DNA from: Chionis minor
Taxonomy: Eukaryota; Chordata; Aves; Charadriiformes; Chionididae
Direction: 5' to 3'
Length of the DNA: 64,000 bases
Assembly (NCBI GenBank): GCA_013398295.1
Contig: VZSF01008968.1
Coordinates: 744,001 to 808,000, forward strand
Positions 12,101 through 23,300 of the stretch are shown here, one piece after another. A program made the position numbers and the translations under genes. Under the pieces are notes generated by a model, which had not been told where the DNA came from, made no database searches, and was given only the letters and a program-made list of their open reading frames with translations. How positions within the stretch are numbered: position 1 is the first letter of the stretch; the number at the start of each line of letters is the position of its first letter.

Positions 12101-15100
12101 TTTTTGTAGCCTTTTTTCTTTAGATGATCTCTGAGCTCTTTCAGAAGAGAAGAAACCTCTCATGTAGAGGGTATACTAAAGCAAAGATCAGTATGTCTGA
12201 TCAGATAACAGTTTTACCAAAATGCCTTGTTTATGGACTAAGAGGAAGTCAGCAGCAGGTTGGTATTGGACTTGTCAGGTATAATTGCCTGAATCAAAGC
12301 AGTGTCAGTACACTGTACAATTATTTTTGCTGTATGTTTTTGAAAGTTTCCTAATAGATCTAACCCTATCAATTCTGTCATGGGATTTATTGAATTCTTA
12401 CTTAATCCTTGTTCATTTACAGCACTGATTTTTTTTTAATGTAGGACATGTTTTGTTCAGCTGTTGTATACAGCTTGCTCTTTAGCTTGTTGTAGAAGTT
12501 TTCCAGAAGACGACTGTAATTCTGTGATTACCAGGTTCCTGTATTGTTCCTTGGCCATTATAAACCTAATTAGATTTTTCAGTAAATACTGACATGATGT
12601 TATTCATTAAGCAACCTAGAAATCACATATTTACAGGAACATCATATCCTGATAGAAAGGATGACAATACAAATGATTGTAGCTTCCTTGTCTTCCACCT
12701 TAAATAATGAATTTGATGTCATCAACACTCATTCGTTTTTAGAAGTATCATCAGCAAATGCATAAGAAATGCTCTCATTTAATCTCCAAACAGAATAAGT
12801 ATCTATATTGTAGTTGTAATTTAAAAACAATGAAATGGGTTTTTAATGACACCTCCCAATTACATTTTCCCTTCTAATGCGCCTTAATTTTTATTGAAAC
12901 TTAAATAGGACACAAGGCATGTTTTCTTCAGCAACCTTGTTGAAGGCAAATGAAGATGAAGGCGTTATAACATTAGCTGACCAGCAAAGTTTGCTTCATT
13001 GGGATTTGCTTCACTTAAAGGACTTAAATTGTACAAATAATTTATATTTTATATGCAGAAGTTTCATCTGAAAACAAGATACAAGCATAAGAAAGATTAG
13101 CATCTTCCTTGAAGCTAAGGACCTCAAGTAAAGTATTTCTTTATAATATATATCTTTTCTATATATTTTGGGTCAAATATACTTATTTACAAAAAGGATG
13201 TATTCTGGGACTGGCCTATCATCCCATATCTCTGGAGTGTTAATTTGTGACTTTCCTAATTTTGTTCCTGTAGAATGGAAATGGGTTTAAAATGGAAGCG
13301 TGAAAAAGTGCTTCTTCTCATTCCCTCATTATTTACTGACTCAGTTGATATAGAGGAGGGTCTTTATCTTTTTTGAAGTCAATTACAAAGACAAAATGGA
13401 TTAGGAATCCTGAAGAAGTAAAAACAATTGTTTGCTGCACAAATGGATTGTGTTGCTTGACTTCATCTCTAATGAAATAATGTGGCACTGAAATACTTCT
13501 AAGGCAGTGCTCAGGACTTACGTAAAATTTGTACCAGATTCCCAGAAAGGACCATGCATTCCAAACACTCTAGGTCAAGATCAGGTCCACTGTGGAAAGT
13601 TAAATTCTGTGGTTTTTTCCTAGCTGGTTTAGACTATAGACTTATTTTAATAAGCTGAAAATGTCCAAGCTGAAGTTGTTTTTATAACTGACAAGCAATG
13701 CAAGCTAGTATTTTCCTTCTCTTCTCTCTCCTGGAATGCAGCAGTTATGTTGTGATACTAAGGCAAAATATCTGTCATAGAGACTAAAACTGCAAAATAG
13801 CAGCATAATTACTGACCTGAAAAATCATTTATATGGATGCTGTCAAAGCAGAAGTGTTATCTGGCTTTTGTTATTGAGATCTGAAGTATATATTTAAAGC
13901 TATCATAATCTACCAAGCCAAATTCACCCTACTGTATGGATGGTCCATCATAAGGGTAGGCTCATGGGAAAATGAATTTTCAGATACCTGTTTTTTTGCA
14001 ATTTTTGACAATAAAATTTATGTGCAAGATGGAAATCAGTTTGGATTTCATAGAAAATTAAACTAATCAGATTATTTTTGTCCCCTGAATTTAATAGATT
14101 TTTCTTTCCACACAACCTCTACAAGTGAACAGAATTGGTTTTCCATGCATATAAAAGCATAAAAGAATTACTATAGATGAGTATATCAACTTGGTTCCTT
14201 TTAAGTATTGATGTGAATAGGCAGATGACAGATGTTTGACAATGTTTTGAGAAGCACAACTTGAGAAAGCTAATTAGGACAGATCTAACTAAATGTAAAC
14301 TAAGTGCCAGCAACTCTCTCTTGAATCGTATTGTGTGAACTACTTTTTACAAGCTCAATTGCCAGACCAAGCTGGCTGTTCAGATCACTAGTTAAGATGG
14401 CAAACTGCTTCATTCTAGGCTAATTTGAGCTACTGAAAACCGTCATATGGAAGAGAATGTAATTATACAGAATCCTTACACTTACAGTATTTTTGAACAA
14501 CTTTGTACAGGAATTAATTTGCTTGCCTCTGTACAGACTAAGTTGGCAAGCACCACAGTGGAAGTCCCCCTGCAGCACTGAGTACTGACGTCTTTATAAA
14601 AAAACCTAGTGTTGTGCAGGACAGATAATTAGAAAAATGTAAGAGTCCTTTGCTTGTTACGATAACTATTAATATACTTTCTTCAAATCCAGAGTGTATC
14701 ATCGCATGGCACTTCTGAACGTACCTGGGTCCACTTTTGTATTGGTGGTGTTGGGTGTAAGGGCAAATCCTGAATTATATTTGCACTATGCTGAAAAGGA
14801 ACTCTTGACTAGTTTTAGTTTCCTCTCATTCACCACTTTTTAAATACGTTTGAAAGATTGTGAAGGATCTGAAATAGGCACAATTTTCTAACCCATGAGT
14901 AAATCTAAGTATGTTACATTCTGTCTTTCTAGCATTTTGTAGGGGGTATGTGGGCTCAGAATAAAAGTTTGCTGAGTATGTATGTTTTCTGACCTTGGAA
15001 CACCAAAGGTGTCATGATATTAAGATGGGTGGACTGATCACTAGGAGAATAATGGGCCAGTGCAATAGACTTGCGAACACATATAATAAAGCAAATGTTA

Positions 15101-18100
15101 GCATCTGCCAGGGTGGGAAAACCACATGGAAAATACTGTTACAAAATTTTCTGTGCTATTAAGAGATAAAAGCTCTGTTCCCCAGTCCATCACAGAAAAA
15201 AAGAGACATTCGATGAACAAGTCTATTTCTAGTGCTTTCATGCAAGAGCGAAAATAAGAAGAAATAATGTCCACTTCTTGTAATTGCAATAAATTAATCA
15301 CATCATCTGTTTAGTCCCAATGGATTTCTTTCTGTTGCTTGAAAGAAAACATACTAGAAAGAAATAAACAATTTAGAAATCTGGTGGAATGTACGGGAGA
15401 ACCTTTTCTGGATCATGGGCTTGCTTGAAACATTTGGGTCAACCCGGAACAAAAACAATGACAGCTGAAATTTTAAAGAGCATTCTGACATGGTAGTTCT
15501 TTTAGGAATGTGCATGGAGCTGGTTGACACTAGTACTGTGTGTTGTAATGGAGGAAAGAAAAGCATGATCCCATCTCCTGCCATGACTGGTTGACATCTG
15601 ATGCACCGCTACAAAAATTTTAGAGTAGTTTCTTTGTTCTTTCTTTGTGAATTTCTTTGGGCAAGCAAGGATCTCAACAACATTCTTCTCCCTTCTCATG
15701 AACCTGTCTGGATATTATAGGAGCAGGAGACAAAGACCCTCTTGCTGTCAGGAGACAGCAGCAACATCTTGATATGTCCCATGTATTTGCCACTGTGCAG
15801 CACTCCAAGCCAGATGTGGTCTCTGTGGGAAAGGCTAGAACGTCACAGATGAAATGGAATTACAAAAAAAAAAAAAGCATGCCAGGGGTGAGAAGGCTTA
15901 ACAGAAGGAAAGAAGTATGTAAAACTAGGTTATTGCTGGCAGAAGTTGAAGGCTGGTATCTTAGTTTTGCTGTACTACAGTACAAAATAAAGTTTTCTTG
16001 GAAAGGCTGAAAAATGCAGATGCTGGTTAGCTAGAGCATTTTACAAATGCCTATTGGATTCATCAGACTGTCTCATCTGAATGCTTACCCTCTTTACACA
16101 AGTTCTGACCTGTTAGAAAAGTTTATTTAGAAAATTTTAAAATAAAAAATTTGTTAACCTTGAGAAATTTACCTCACTTTAATTTTAAAATACCAAATAC
16201 CCTCTTAGACTCTTAGATGAAATAAAATGTTGTGATTTGGCTTGAACATGTTTAATTCAGTTTTAACACAATGATTTCATCTGCCATCAAAACATACATA
16301 ATTTGCAATTGCATATCAAAATAATTTTAATTAAAGAAGAAAGCAGTGTATGCTTTTTTTGGATGTGCCTTTTTAAAAACCGGTAGGTAATCTCCCATTG
16401 TGCCTGTAACAAGCCCATTCTGTTCGTTTCAACTGAAATAAATATGAGATGCGTATGTACTGGAGAAACTAAGAGCAGTGTAGGTGGTCCAATCTGGACA
16501 TCAGTAAGTGTATTGATTAATTACTGTGTGCACATTACCATTGTGTAAGCAGAAACCTTTAAGTGCATGGGATAATACTTGAACTGAGATTTATGATATG
16601 ACTTGCTAAGCACACAGGTAAACAAACATAATTTAATACATAGTATTTTAAAGATCAATTTCTTTACATCTCTTGAGATGGTCTTTTTGTTTCTATAATG
16701 CTGATCCTCTCCAAGGTGACTGCTTTAAACAAGGCATTTCCTTGTTAAAAGTACTGCATTTCAGAATGGTGCTGTTGTACTTTTGCAATGATGCATGGCT
16801 TCTAATTTAATGGTCGCATATCATTGGGCTTGCCTTTGCCAGCAGAAACATAAGAATTAGGGAATAACTATATTTCAAGTGCAAACATTTTTAAAAGATC
16901 TCATGCAAGTTTAGTTAAAGATCTTATTGTATGGGAACTGATGTATATAATTTTATATATTTTACATCCTTTTACCTTATAGATTTTCTGTTTTATATAG
17001 AATTACCTTTCTAAGCCTATTCAATTACGTTAATTTCCCCACGTATAGTTTATGAAGATTTTTTTACATATTCCATCTACATTTCTATGTGTTAAAGACA
17101 GTGTCACACGTAAAATTTTGTGTGTGAGAATGTGAAACTGATTCTTTCTTATCCCTTTAACAGAATAAATCCAGTGAACTGAAAACCCTCTGGGGGCTGT
17201 ATTTAAGTCTGAAATGCTAAAGACAATAGGGGCTTTTACTTATTTGGAAATTATATTCAGCTTTTGAAAATGCAGTTTTGAGCTGCTGTAAAGGTCCCTT
17301 AAACCATTCGTTCTAGAACCTGGGCATTTGTCATTTTCCTAAGGTACATAAAGCAGTCTTGCAAAGGCTTATTAATCAGCATTTCTCTATAACCTAGTGT
17401 TGAATGCTGACCCTGAGATGTCAGTAGGAGTTAGGATATATTATAGTGTGAGATATCCTTCTTTTAAAGCCACTTATTCTTGTTTCTGCCTGGATAGACA
17501 CATTAAAATGGGCTAAAATATGGATTACCTGACAGAAAGGCTGGAAAAGAATTAAAGGCTGATATATACTTGCATATTTTAAAAATACAGTGTGTTGATT
17601 AAACTGGAAGTAGAGACTCTAAGAACTGGCCCCCACAAGCACTACACAGCACCCAAGTGTGTGCAAACATTCCTTAGTTTAACCCTTGAGCTCAGTTTTC
17701 ATTTTATGGGAGACTAGTCTTAGCCATTGAAGTCAAAGCTAAGACTCACAATGTAATTGCTGACCATTTCCTCTCCTCTCATGTTTGTGATTACAGGGTC
17801 TCCAAAACAATGGAGTAAGGCAATCCCAATCTACTAAACAGCCAGTTTTTCCATTGCTGCTCTCCTTTAAAAAATCTGGATTATTAGGTGTTGATTTTTA
17901 CCCCTCTTGTCTTAAAATACACCCTTGAGCCATGCCAGTTATGCAATTGTTAGAGTTGTTTAGATGCAATGGATTTTGCAGTTACACAAGGAACATGGTG
18001 CAAAACGTTAAACTCTGAGACTACGTTTGCAATGCTTCTTGAAACAGTTAATATGAATACTAATGAACAGGCTGCAGTGATAAATGCTATTGTCTTGCAC

Positions 18101-18267
18101 CTGTTTCAGACACAATTATCTTCAGATTTTACATAATATGTTTAAAAGATAACATTATGTTTGAAAAATAACTTCTTATTCAGTCTGGTTTTGTTGTTGA
18201 TGTTGTCAGACTAATAAAAGTAATCTCAGCCTAAAAAAGGGTAGTATTTATTCAAAAATTTATTTAG
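3161..18267. other. Long unannotated AT-rich stretch
   Basis: I find no coding exon, RNA gene, CR1 or LTR that I can support across these 15 kb. Open frames reach only about 95 codons and show no domain. The stretch contains small simple-sequence tracts, such as the T-rich run at 9716-9748 and a 12-base A run near 15866. Conserved non-coding elements could be present, but that cannot be judged from one sequence. Confidence 0.55.
9716..9748. repeat. T-rich low-complexity tract
   Basis: About 33 bases are almost entirely T with a few C and G. No retroelement body with a poly-A tail on the opposite strand can be recognised next to it, so I call it simple low-complexity sequence. Confidence 0.7.
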
Positions 18268-18854
18268 CATCACCCACCAGATCTACTGAAGCACCTCCCC
18301 TGGTAGGCTCACTTGCTAGTCGTGTCAGGAAGTTCTTCCAGACACTCCAGGAGTCACCTAGACTGTTTCCTCTCTGCTGTGTTGTATTTCCAGCAGATGT
18401 CTCGTAAATTGAAGTCCCCCACTACGGCAAGGGCTGGGGATTGCGAAACTTCCGTCAGCTGCTTGTAGAATGTTTTGCCTGTCACTTCATCCTGTTTGGT
18501 TGGTCTATAACAGACTCCCAACAGGATATTTGCCTTGTTGGCCTTTCCCCTCATCCTTGCCCATAAGCACTCAGCCTTGCCTTTACAGTCACTGAGCTCC
18601 ACACAATGAAAACACTCCCTGACATACAGTGCCACCCCACCACCTCTCTTCCCCTGTCTGTCCCTTCTGAAGAGCTTGTAACCATCGATTGCAGTTCTCC
18701 AGTCATAAGAGTCGTCCCACCGTGTTTCTGTGATGGCAACTATATCGTAACTATCCTGTTTCTCAGTGGCTTCCAGCTCCTCCTGCTTGTTGCCCATGCT
18801 GTGTGCATTGGTGTAGATGCACTTGAGCTGGGCTATCGCCTTTCCCCCCAGCAC
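18268..18854 (-). pseudogene. CR1 ORF2 N-terminal endonuclease remnant
   Basis: In a live CR1 this domain nicks chromosomal DNA to prime reverse transcription. The longest open piece (166 codons) shows the APE-type endonuclease signatures in order: YTNAHSM near the start (metal-binding Asn), AITETRWDD (catalytic Glu), YKLFRRDRQGKRGGGVALYV, GVCYRPT, and VVGDFNLRD (catalytic Asp/Asn pair). The frame ends at a premature stop right after ERKQSR. The homologous protein continues beyond it (LLECLEE), and a one-base shift then brings in PTRGGA. The piece opens on a GTG read-through codon, so the true ORF2 start lies upstream. A stop, a frameshift and the missing reverse transcriptase make it a pseudogene. 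Confidence 0.92.
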
Positions 18855-18919
18855 TGGTACGCTGCCCCCAGGCTCATCTATAATGAGCTCGATTCTATCC
18901 CCTCCCCCCTTTGCACCTA

Positions 18920-19973
18920 GTTTAAAGCCCTCTCAACGAGCCTGCTCATCTCAGGTGCAAGGGTCCTTTCCCTCATTGAGACAACCTAATTCCATCTGCC
19001 GCCAGCGGGCCTAGTGCCATGTAAACCTCCTCATGATTGAAAAAGCCCAAAACTCTGCTGGTGGCACCAGCCCCTGAGCCGTGTGTTTAATAGGTATGTT
19101 TTTCTGTTCCTCTCACTGTCCCTGCCACTGAGGGGACTGAGGAAAACACTGCCTGTGCTCCTGATCCCTCAACCAGACATCCCAGTGCCCTTAAGTCTTC
19201 TTTAATTGCTTTTGGACTGCTGTCTTCAACCTCGTAAGTCTCAACTTGCACAACCAGGACTGGACAGTAATCAGAGGTCCGTACCAGACAGGGAGTTTCC
19301 ATGTGATATCCCTAACCCCGGCCCCAGGGAGGCAGCAGACTTCCCTGTGGGACGGATCCGGATGGCATATGGGGCCCTCTGTTCTCACAGAAGGCAATCG
19401 CCTACAACAATTACCCTTCTTTTTTTATTAACAGAAGCAGTCCTAATGCCTCACTCTAGGCGATCCCCCAGAAGAATCTTCATCTATTTCCTCACTTACC
19501 AGGCCCTCAAGTTCCAGTTCCCAGTGCCTGTTGTGTAAGGGCAGCTGGGAAGGTGAGGGAGGCCGGGAGGGGACTCGCTGGCCTCCCCGAGCAGGAACCT
19601 GTTTCCAATCTCCTCCATCTCTTATTTCCACTCCTTCTGCCTGGTGGCAAGAGGGAAGGGGATCCTGTGCTTCCTGCGGGCCTTCTCCCTGCTGCCTTTG
19701 CCCCAGGCTGCGGCTGCACCAGTCGCTCTCCGTCTCTCTCTCTCTGATGCTCCTCAGCCTGTCCACCTCCTCTCTCAGCCCTGCCGCCAGGCTGAGCAGA
19801 TCATTCCCCTGGTCACACCGCACACAGGTGCCGTCTCTGCCGTCCTCCAGTGACAGTGACAGACTCGGGCACTCCCGGCAGCCAGACACCTGCACGGCTG
19901 CTTGTCTGCCTGGAAGCTCTGTCTGGGTCGCCACCTTCCTTCTCACAACAGCCTTTGGACGAGTGGTAACCAT
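18920..19973 (-). pseudogene. CR1 ORF1 remnant (zinc-finger-like, coiled coil, esterase)
   Basis: ORF1 of CR1-type LINEs encodes an RNA-binding protein; published descriptions give it a PHD-like zinc finger and an SGNH-type esterase domain. I place the start at the ATG at 19973, because the following residues (MVTTRPKAV, then VATQTE) are the usual CR1 ORF1 opening. The open frame there extends further upstream only through a GTG codon. Two C-x2-C pairs (CREC and CVRC, about 24 residues apart) form the finger-like part, followed by a short coiled-coil-like stretch (LREEVDRLRSIRERE). After a stop at 19443 the esterase part continues in shifted frames, with HREVCCLPGAGVRDITWKLP and then TSDYCPVLVVQVE and AQAVFSSVPSVAG. 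At least one frameshift breaks the gene. Confidence 0.85.
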
Positions 19974-20340
19974 GGCTAGGTCTCCTTCTGAGAGGGCAGT
20001 GACCACTAGTTGAGTTCGCCTTTCGAGCCAGAAGGGGGACCAGTCACCCCCAGTCGACTTACCCGAGCGCTGACCGAGCTGCTGGGTGTGCAGCGACCGA
20101 TGGCTGTGCTGCTGGAGGGCGGGGTTAGGGATGCTGCAGGTCGGGCTGGCTCCGCGCCTGCCATGTCAGCTGCCTTCCCACGAGCTGCCGGTGCCGGCAC
20201 GAGCTAGCCGCTTTTCCCAGCTTCCAAAGCCCCAAAAAGAGCCCCTTGCCGGCCCCTTGCTGGTAAATCGTGACTGACTTACCCTTTTACTAGCCTAGAT
20301 CTTGTTACATTTTCCCTTAAAGCCGCGCCAGGCTGCCTGC
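19974..20340 (-). promoter_or_regulatory. CR1 5' UTR, GC- and CpG-rich (former internal promoter)
   Basis: The bases upstream of the ORF1 start are sharply richer in G, C and CpG than anything around them. In LINEs the 5' UTR holds the internal promoter, so this is the likely promoter region of the element, inferred by position and composition only. Whether it is still active is unknown. The many retained CpG sites suggest low germline methylation or a fairly young insertion. Confidence 0.55.
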
Positions 20341-23300
20341 CCTATCACTATATGATTGTTATCTAGTGAACTTATCCCATTGCCCAAGTCATTTATTTAT
20401 TGATTTTAATTACTCCCTGTTGAACCCTTTCTTCAAAAAACATAGCTTTGGATACTGATGTTAAAAGCAATGAGGAACAAACTCAGTTTATAACTCCATA
20501 GAGGGTTAACCTTGATCCTAGACAGAAAGCATGAAGAGAGCTAGAAACCAGGATTTTCATCTTTATAAATGAAGATTTTTAATCTGGAGTAGGAGAAATA
20601 GAGAAAAGGGATATCGGCAAGATTATTGAAGAGAGAATTACCTGAGTAACCTGAAAACCACTTCAGTTTAATAAAGGGCGGAATGGAAGCTGAATGTAAT
20701 TTGAAGAAGACAATGAAACAGAACGAGTTTTGGAGCCATCCCTGCAAAGGATGTGAGAGGAAAGGGGGCAAATAGAAACATAAAGCACTGTCTTCTAGAA
20801 CTCAGACTGAATTGCAGCTTTCTTAATTTGGTGCACAAAGGCTTCTTGTGAACTGCTCAAATTCATATCAAACCCCACCTTACTCTTGGTCTCAGTTTGG
20901 GTGTAAAGTCTTATTTGCAACTTTGAATAGAAAGTATTCAGCAGTTTGTTTTATATTACTTTTAGAACTATAGATATAGTCCTAATATTCTCTGTTACTT
21001 CTGAAAATTTCAGCAGAGGCTGAATTTGTTTAATCCCTTTTTAAACTGCTGTGAAGGCTTTGAAGTTGTGACCTCTGGTTTGTTTATGTGCATGAAGAGG
21101 GTTTGCCCGATACATGTTTTCCTCTCTTTATGATGCAGAATACTGTGACCGGTATGTGTATGGGTGATAATGCAGAGTATATAGCTTCATGTAAAAAGAT
21201 CAGGACATTTACATTTTGGAAAGTCTGTCACGAACTGTAAAAAATTTAGGAGGGAACAATACCTGGTGTGACATTTCTAGCGGAGAAATGCCTGATAATG
21301 CCTAGAGGTGTTGTCTCTGTCTGCTGTCTTCACCAGATGGATGAATTTTGGTCTGAGTATTTTACTCCATCTCTTCCAGATGCTGAATTTGGCAATATTT
21401 TCCTTTGATTTATTCACTTTTTAGTATCACTTTGCTGAGTGTCTTACAAAAAAGAATTACAAGTCAAGTATTAATGCTTTCCAAGTCAAAAAAAAAAAAA
21501 GTGTGAACTTGTATCCCCCATCTGACCTTAAACATCATATTAAAGTAAAACTTCTTTTGACCGGTGAGTAAGCCTTGATGAGTTCTGAAGTCATGATGTT
21601 TGTGTGACACTTCCTTTTAGTAACACTACCATATTTTTATAGTAATAATGCTTATTTTTGTCCTTAGCAGTGAAGCTGATAAACATTGAAGAGACAAAGG
21701 CAGATATTTGTTTCCTTGGTAAATTCATATCACATCCTGTCTTACCTAATAATTCTTCCACATTATATTACCCAAATCAATTAACTGCTATATCATTGAA
21801 ATTTGAGAATAACTGAAACAATGTATGTCTATATCATGGATAAGAATAAAATCTCTTGAAAGAAAGGAAAATTGTTTTCTTGTAAAATTGTTGTATTTCT
21901 AAGTAATAAAGTAATTACCTTCTAAAAATAGCTAGTATGAAGCAGGGCAAGGAGAATCTGATATGTTACTGAAAAGAAACGTTAGGACTGGAAAATATCT
22001 GAGAGGTAGGATGGGAAGGTGTTCATATGTAGGAGGCACTTAGTGGTGGAGTTATTTTGAATCAACTATAATTTTAGTTTTTGGATTAGTCGCATTGCCA
22101 GAATCCTAAATAATTGCTTAGTTCACAGTTGTCTATGTGATTTCAGTCATCAGGCCAAGGTTCTGTTAGGATCTTTTAAAATGAAATCATAAAGTATGGC
22201 ATTTACTCATGGGATAACTTTTAAAAAACTTATTTTTTCCATTGGCAATTACATATTTAGAAAGTATCTCATTCTGCACAGGAAACAGGTCTTCTTTTGC
22301 TTTGCAGTCATGGACAATCCGCATGTCTGCAATCTCATAGTAAAATACCAGACCTTTCAATTTTCAAGGAGTATAAGGCACTATGTATAAGAAAATTATG
22401 TTATTTTCAATCTCAAAGCATCTCTAGGATAAGTCCCCTCCTACTTTCCTAAAACATTACCCTGAATCTCATTGTCACTGTGCATCTTTTCAAAGGAATT
22501 AGCATAATTTTTTTGTACCTGTGAACCTCTCTGTGAAAAGCTGTTTGTGATCTTTTACCCTGCGTGTAGGCTTTGAAAACTGTTGATGGAGGATATATTA
22601 AAGGGTTTTGGAGACAATAAAACAATACTTCTGTGTTCACAGATCATTAATTCATTCTAAAAGGCTTGTTTCAATTCTGGTCTGTTCCTTAAATATAGTG
22701 ACATAAATCTGCAGCTCCTTAACTTTCTCACATTCAAGAAGCACTTGTGAAATGAATTCTCTGTTCCGTTGCTGTTGGTAATAGTTCATACCATTGTCTT
22801 GTTTTGCATATAACCACATTATAAAACAAGGTAAGTTTAAAAGGTATTGGTATATTGGGAGAGAATGCAGTGCTTATAATCATCATACATTTAAGAAAAG
22901 TCTGCAGCTTCCATATTTTACCAAAAATGTTTCTAGTATGGCATAGCAGAATCATAAATACACATTAAACCCCAAATCCAAGCTGGATGTAAATTATACC
23001 TATTCAGCAGAAAATTAAGATTTGGCCAATTTGTCCCTTGTGCACTGCTCCACTAACTAGGTGATTCTGGTCTTCTCTTTTCCTGTATCCAATTAAAATG
23101 TTTTGGTGTTAAAAGGGCGCTATTAAGAGACAGCTACAATCTCATTAATTATGGATGCTGTGTTAGGAGTCATGTTATACACCTGTTACAGCTTAAAGAA
23201 AAGTGCAGCATAAACATTTGTTTGGTTTGATCCTTGTACAATTAAGAAAATCTATTCCCCAGGCGCCTACATTACTACATGCGATGTTGCCATAGTCATT

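Larger units (their letters stand above)
18268..20340 (-). mobile_element. CR1 LINE fragment, 5' half without 3' end (copy B)
   Basis: Reading on the minus strand from about 20340 downward, this piece has a GC- and CpG-rich 5' UTR, then ORF1 (from an ATG at 19973), a short gap, and the start of ORF2 with its apurinic-like endonuclease. The similarity stops inside the endonuclease region near 18268, at a PTRGGA-like block. The rest of ORF2, the reverse transcriptase and the 3' UTR are missing. Most CR1 copies are the opposite: they lack the 5' end and keep the 3' end. This copy must therefore have lost its 3' half by deletion or recombination after insertion. The low-coordinate boundary is good to about 15 bases; the high-coordinate boundary is judged from the drop in GC content and could move by 50 bases. 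Confidence 0.9.

Noticed and set aside
19531..20013. 160-codon plus-strand open frame
   Set aside because: It is the antisense shadow of CR1 ORF1, made possible by high GC content.
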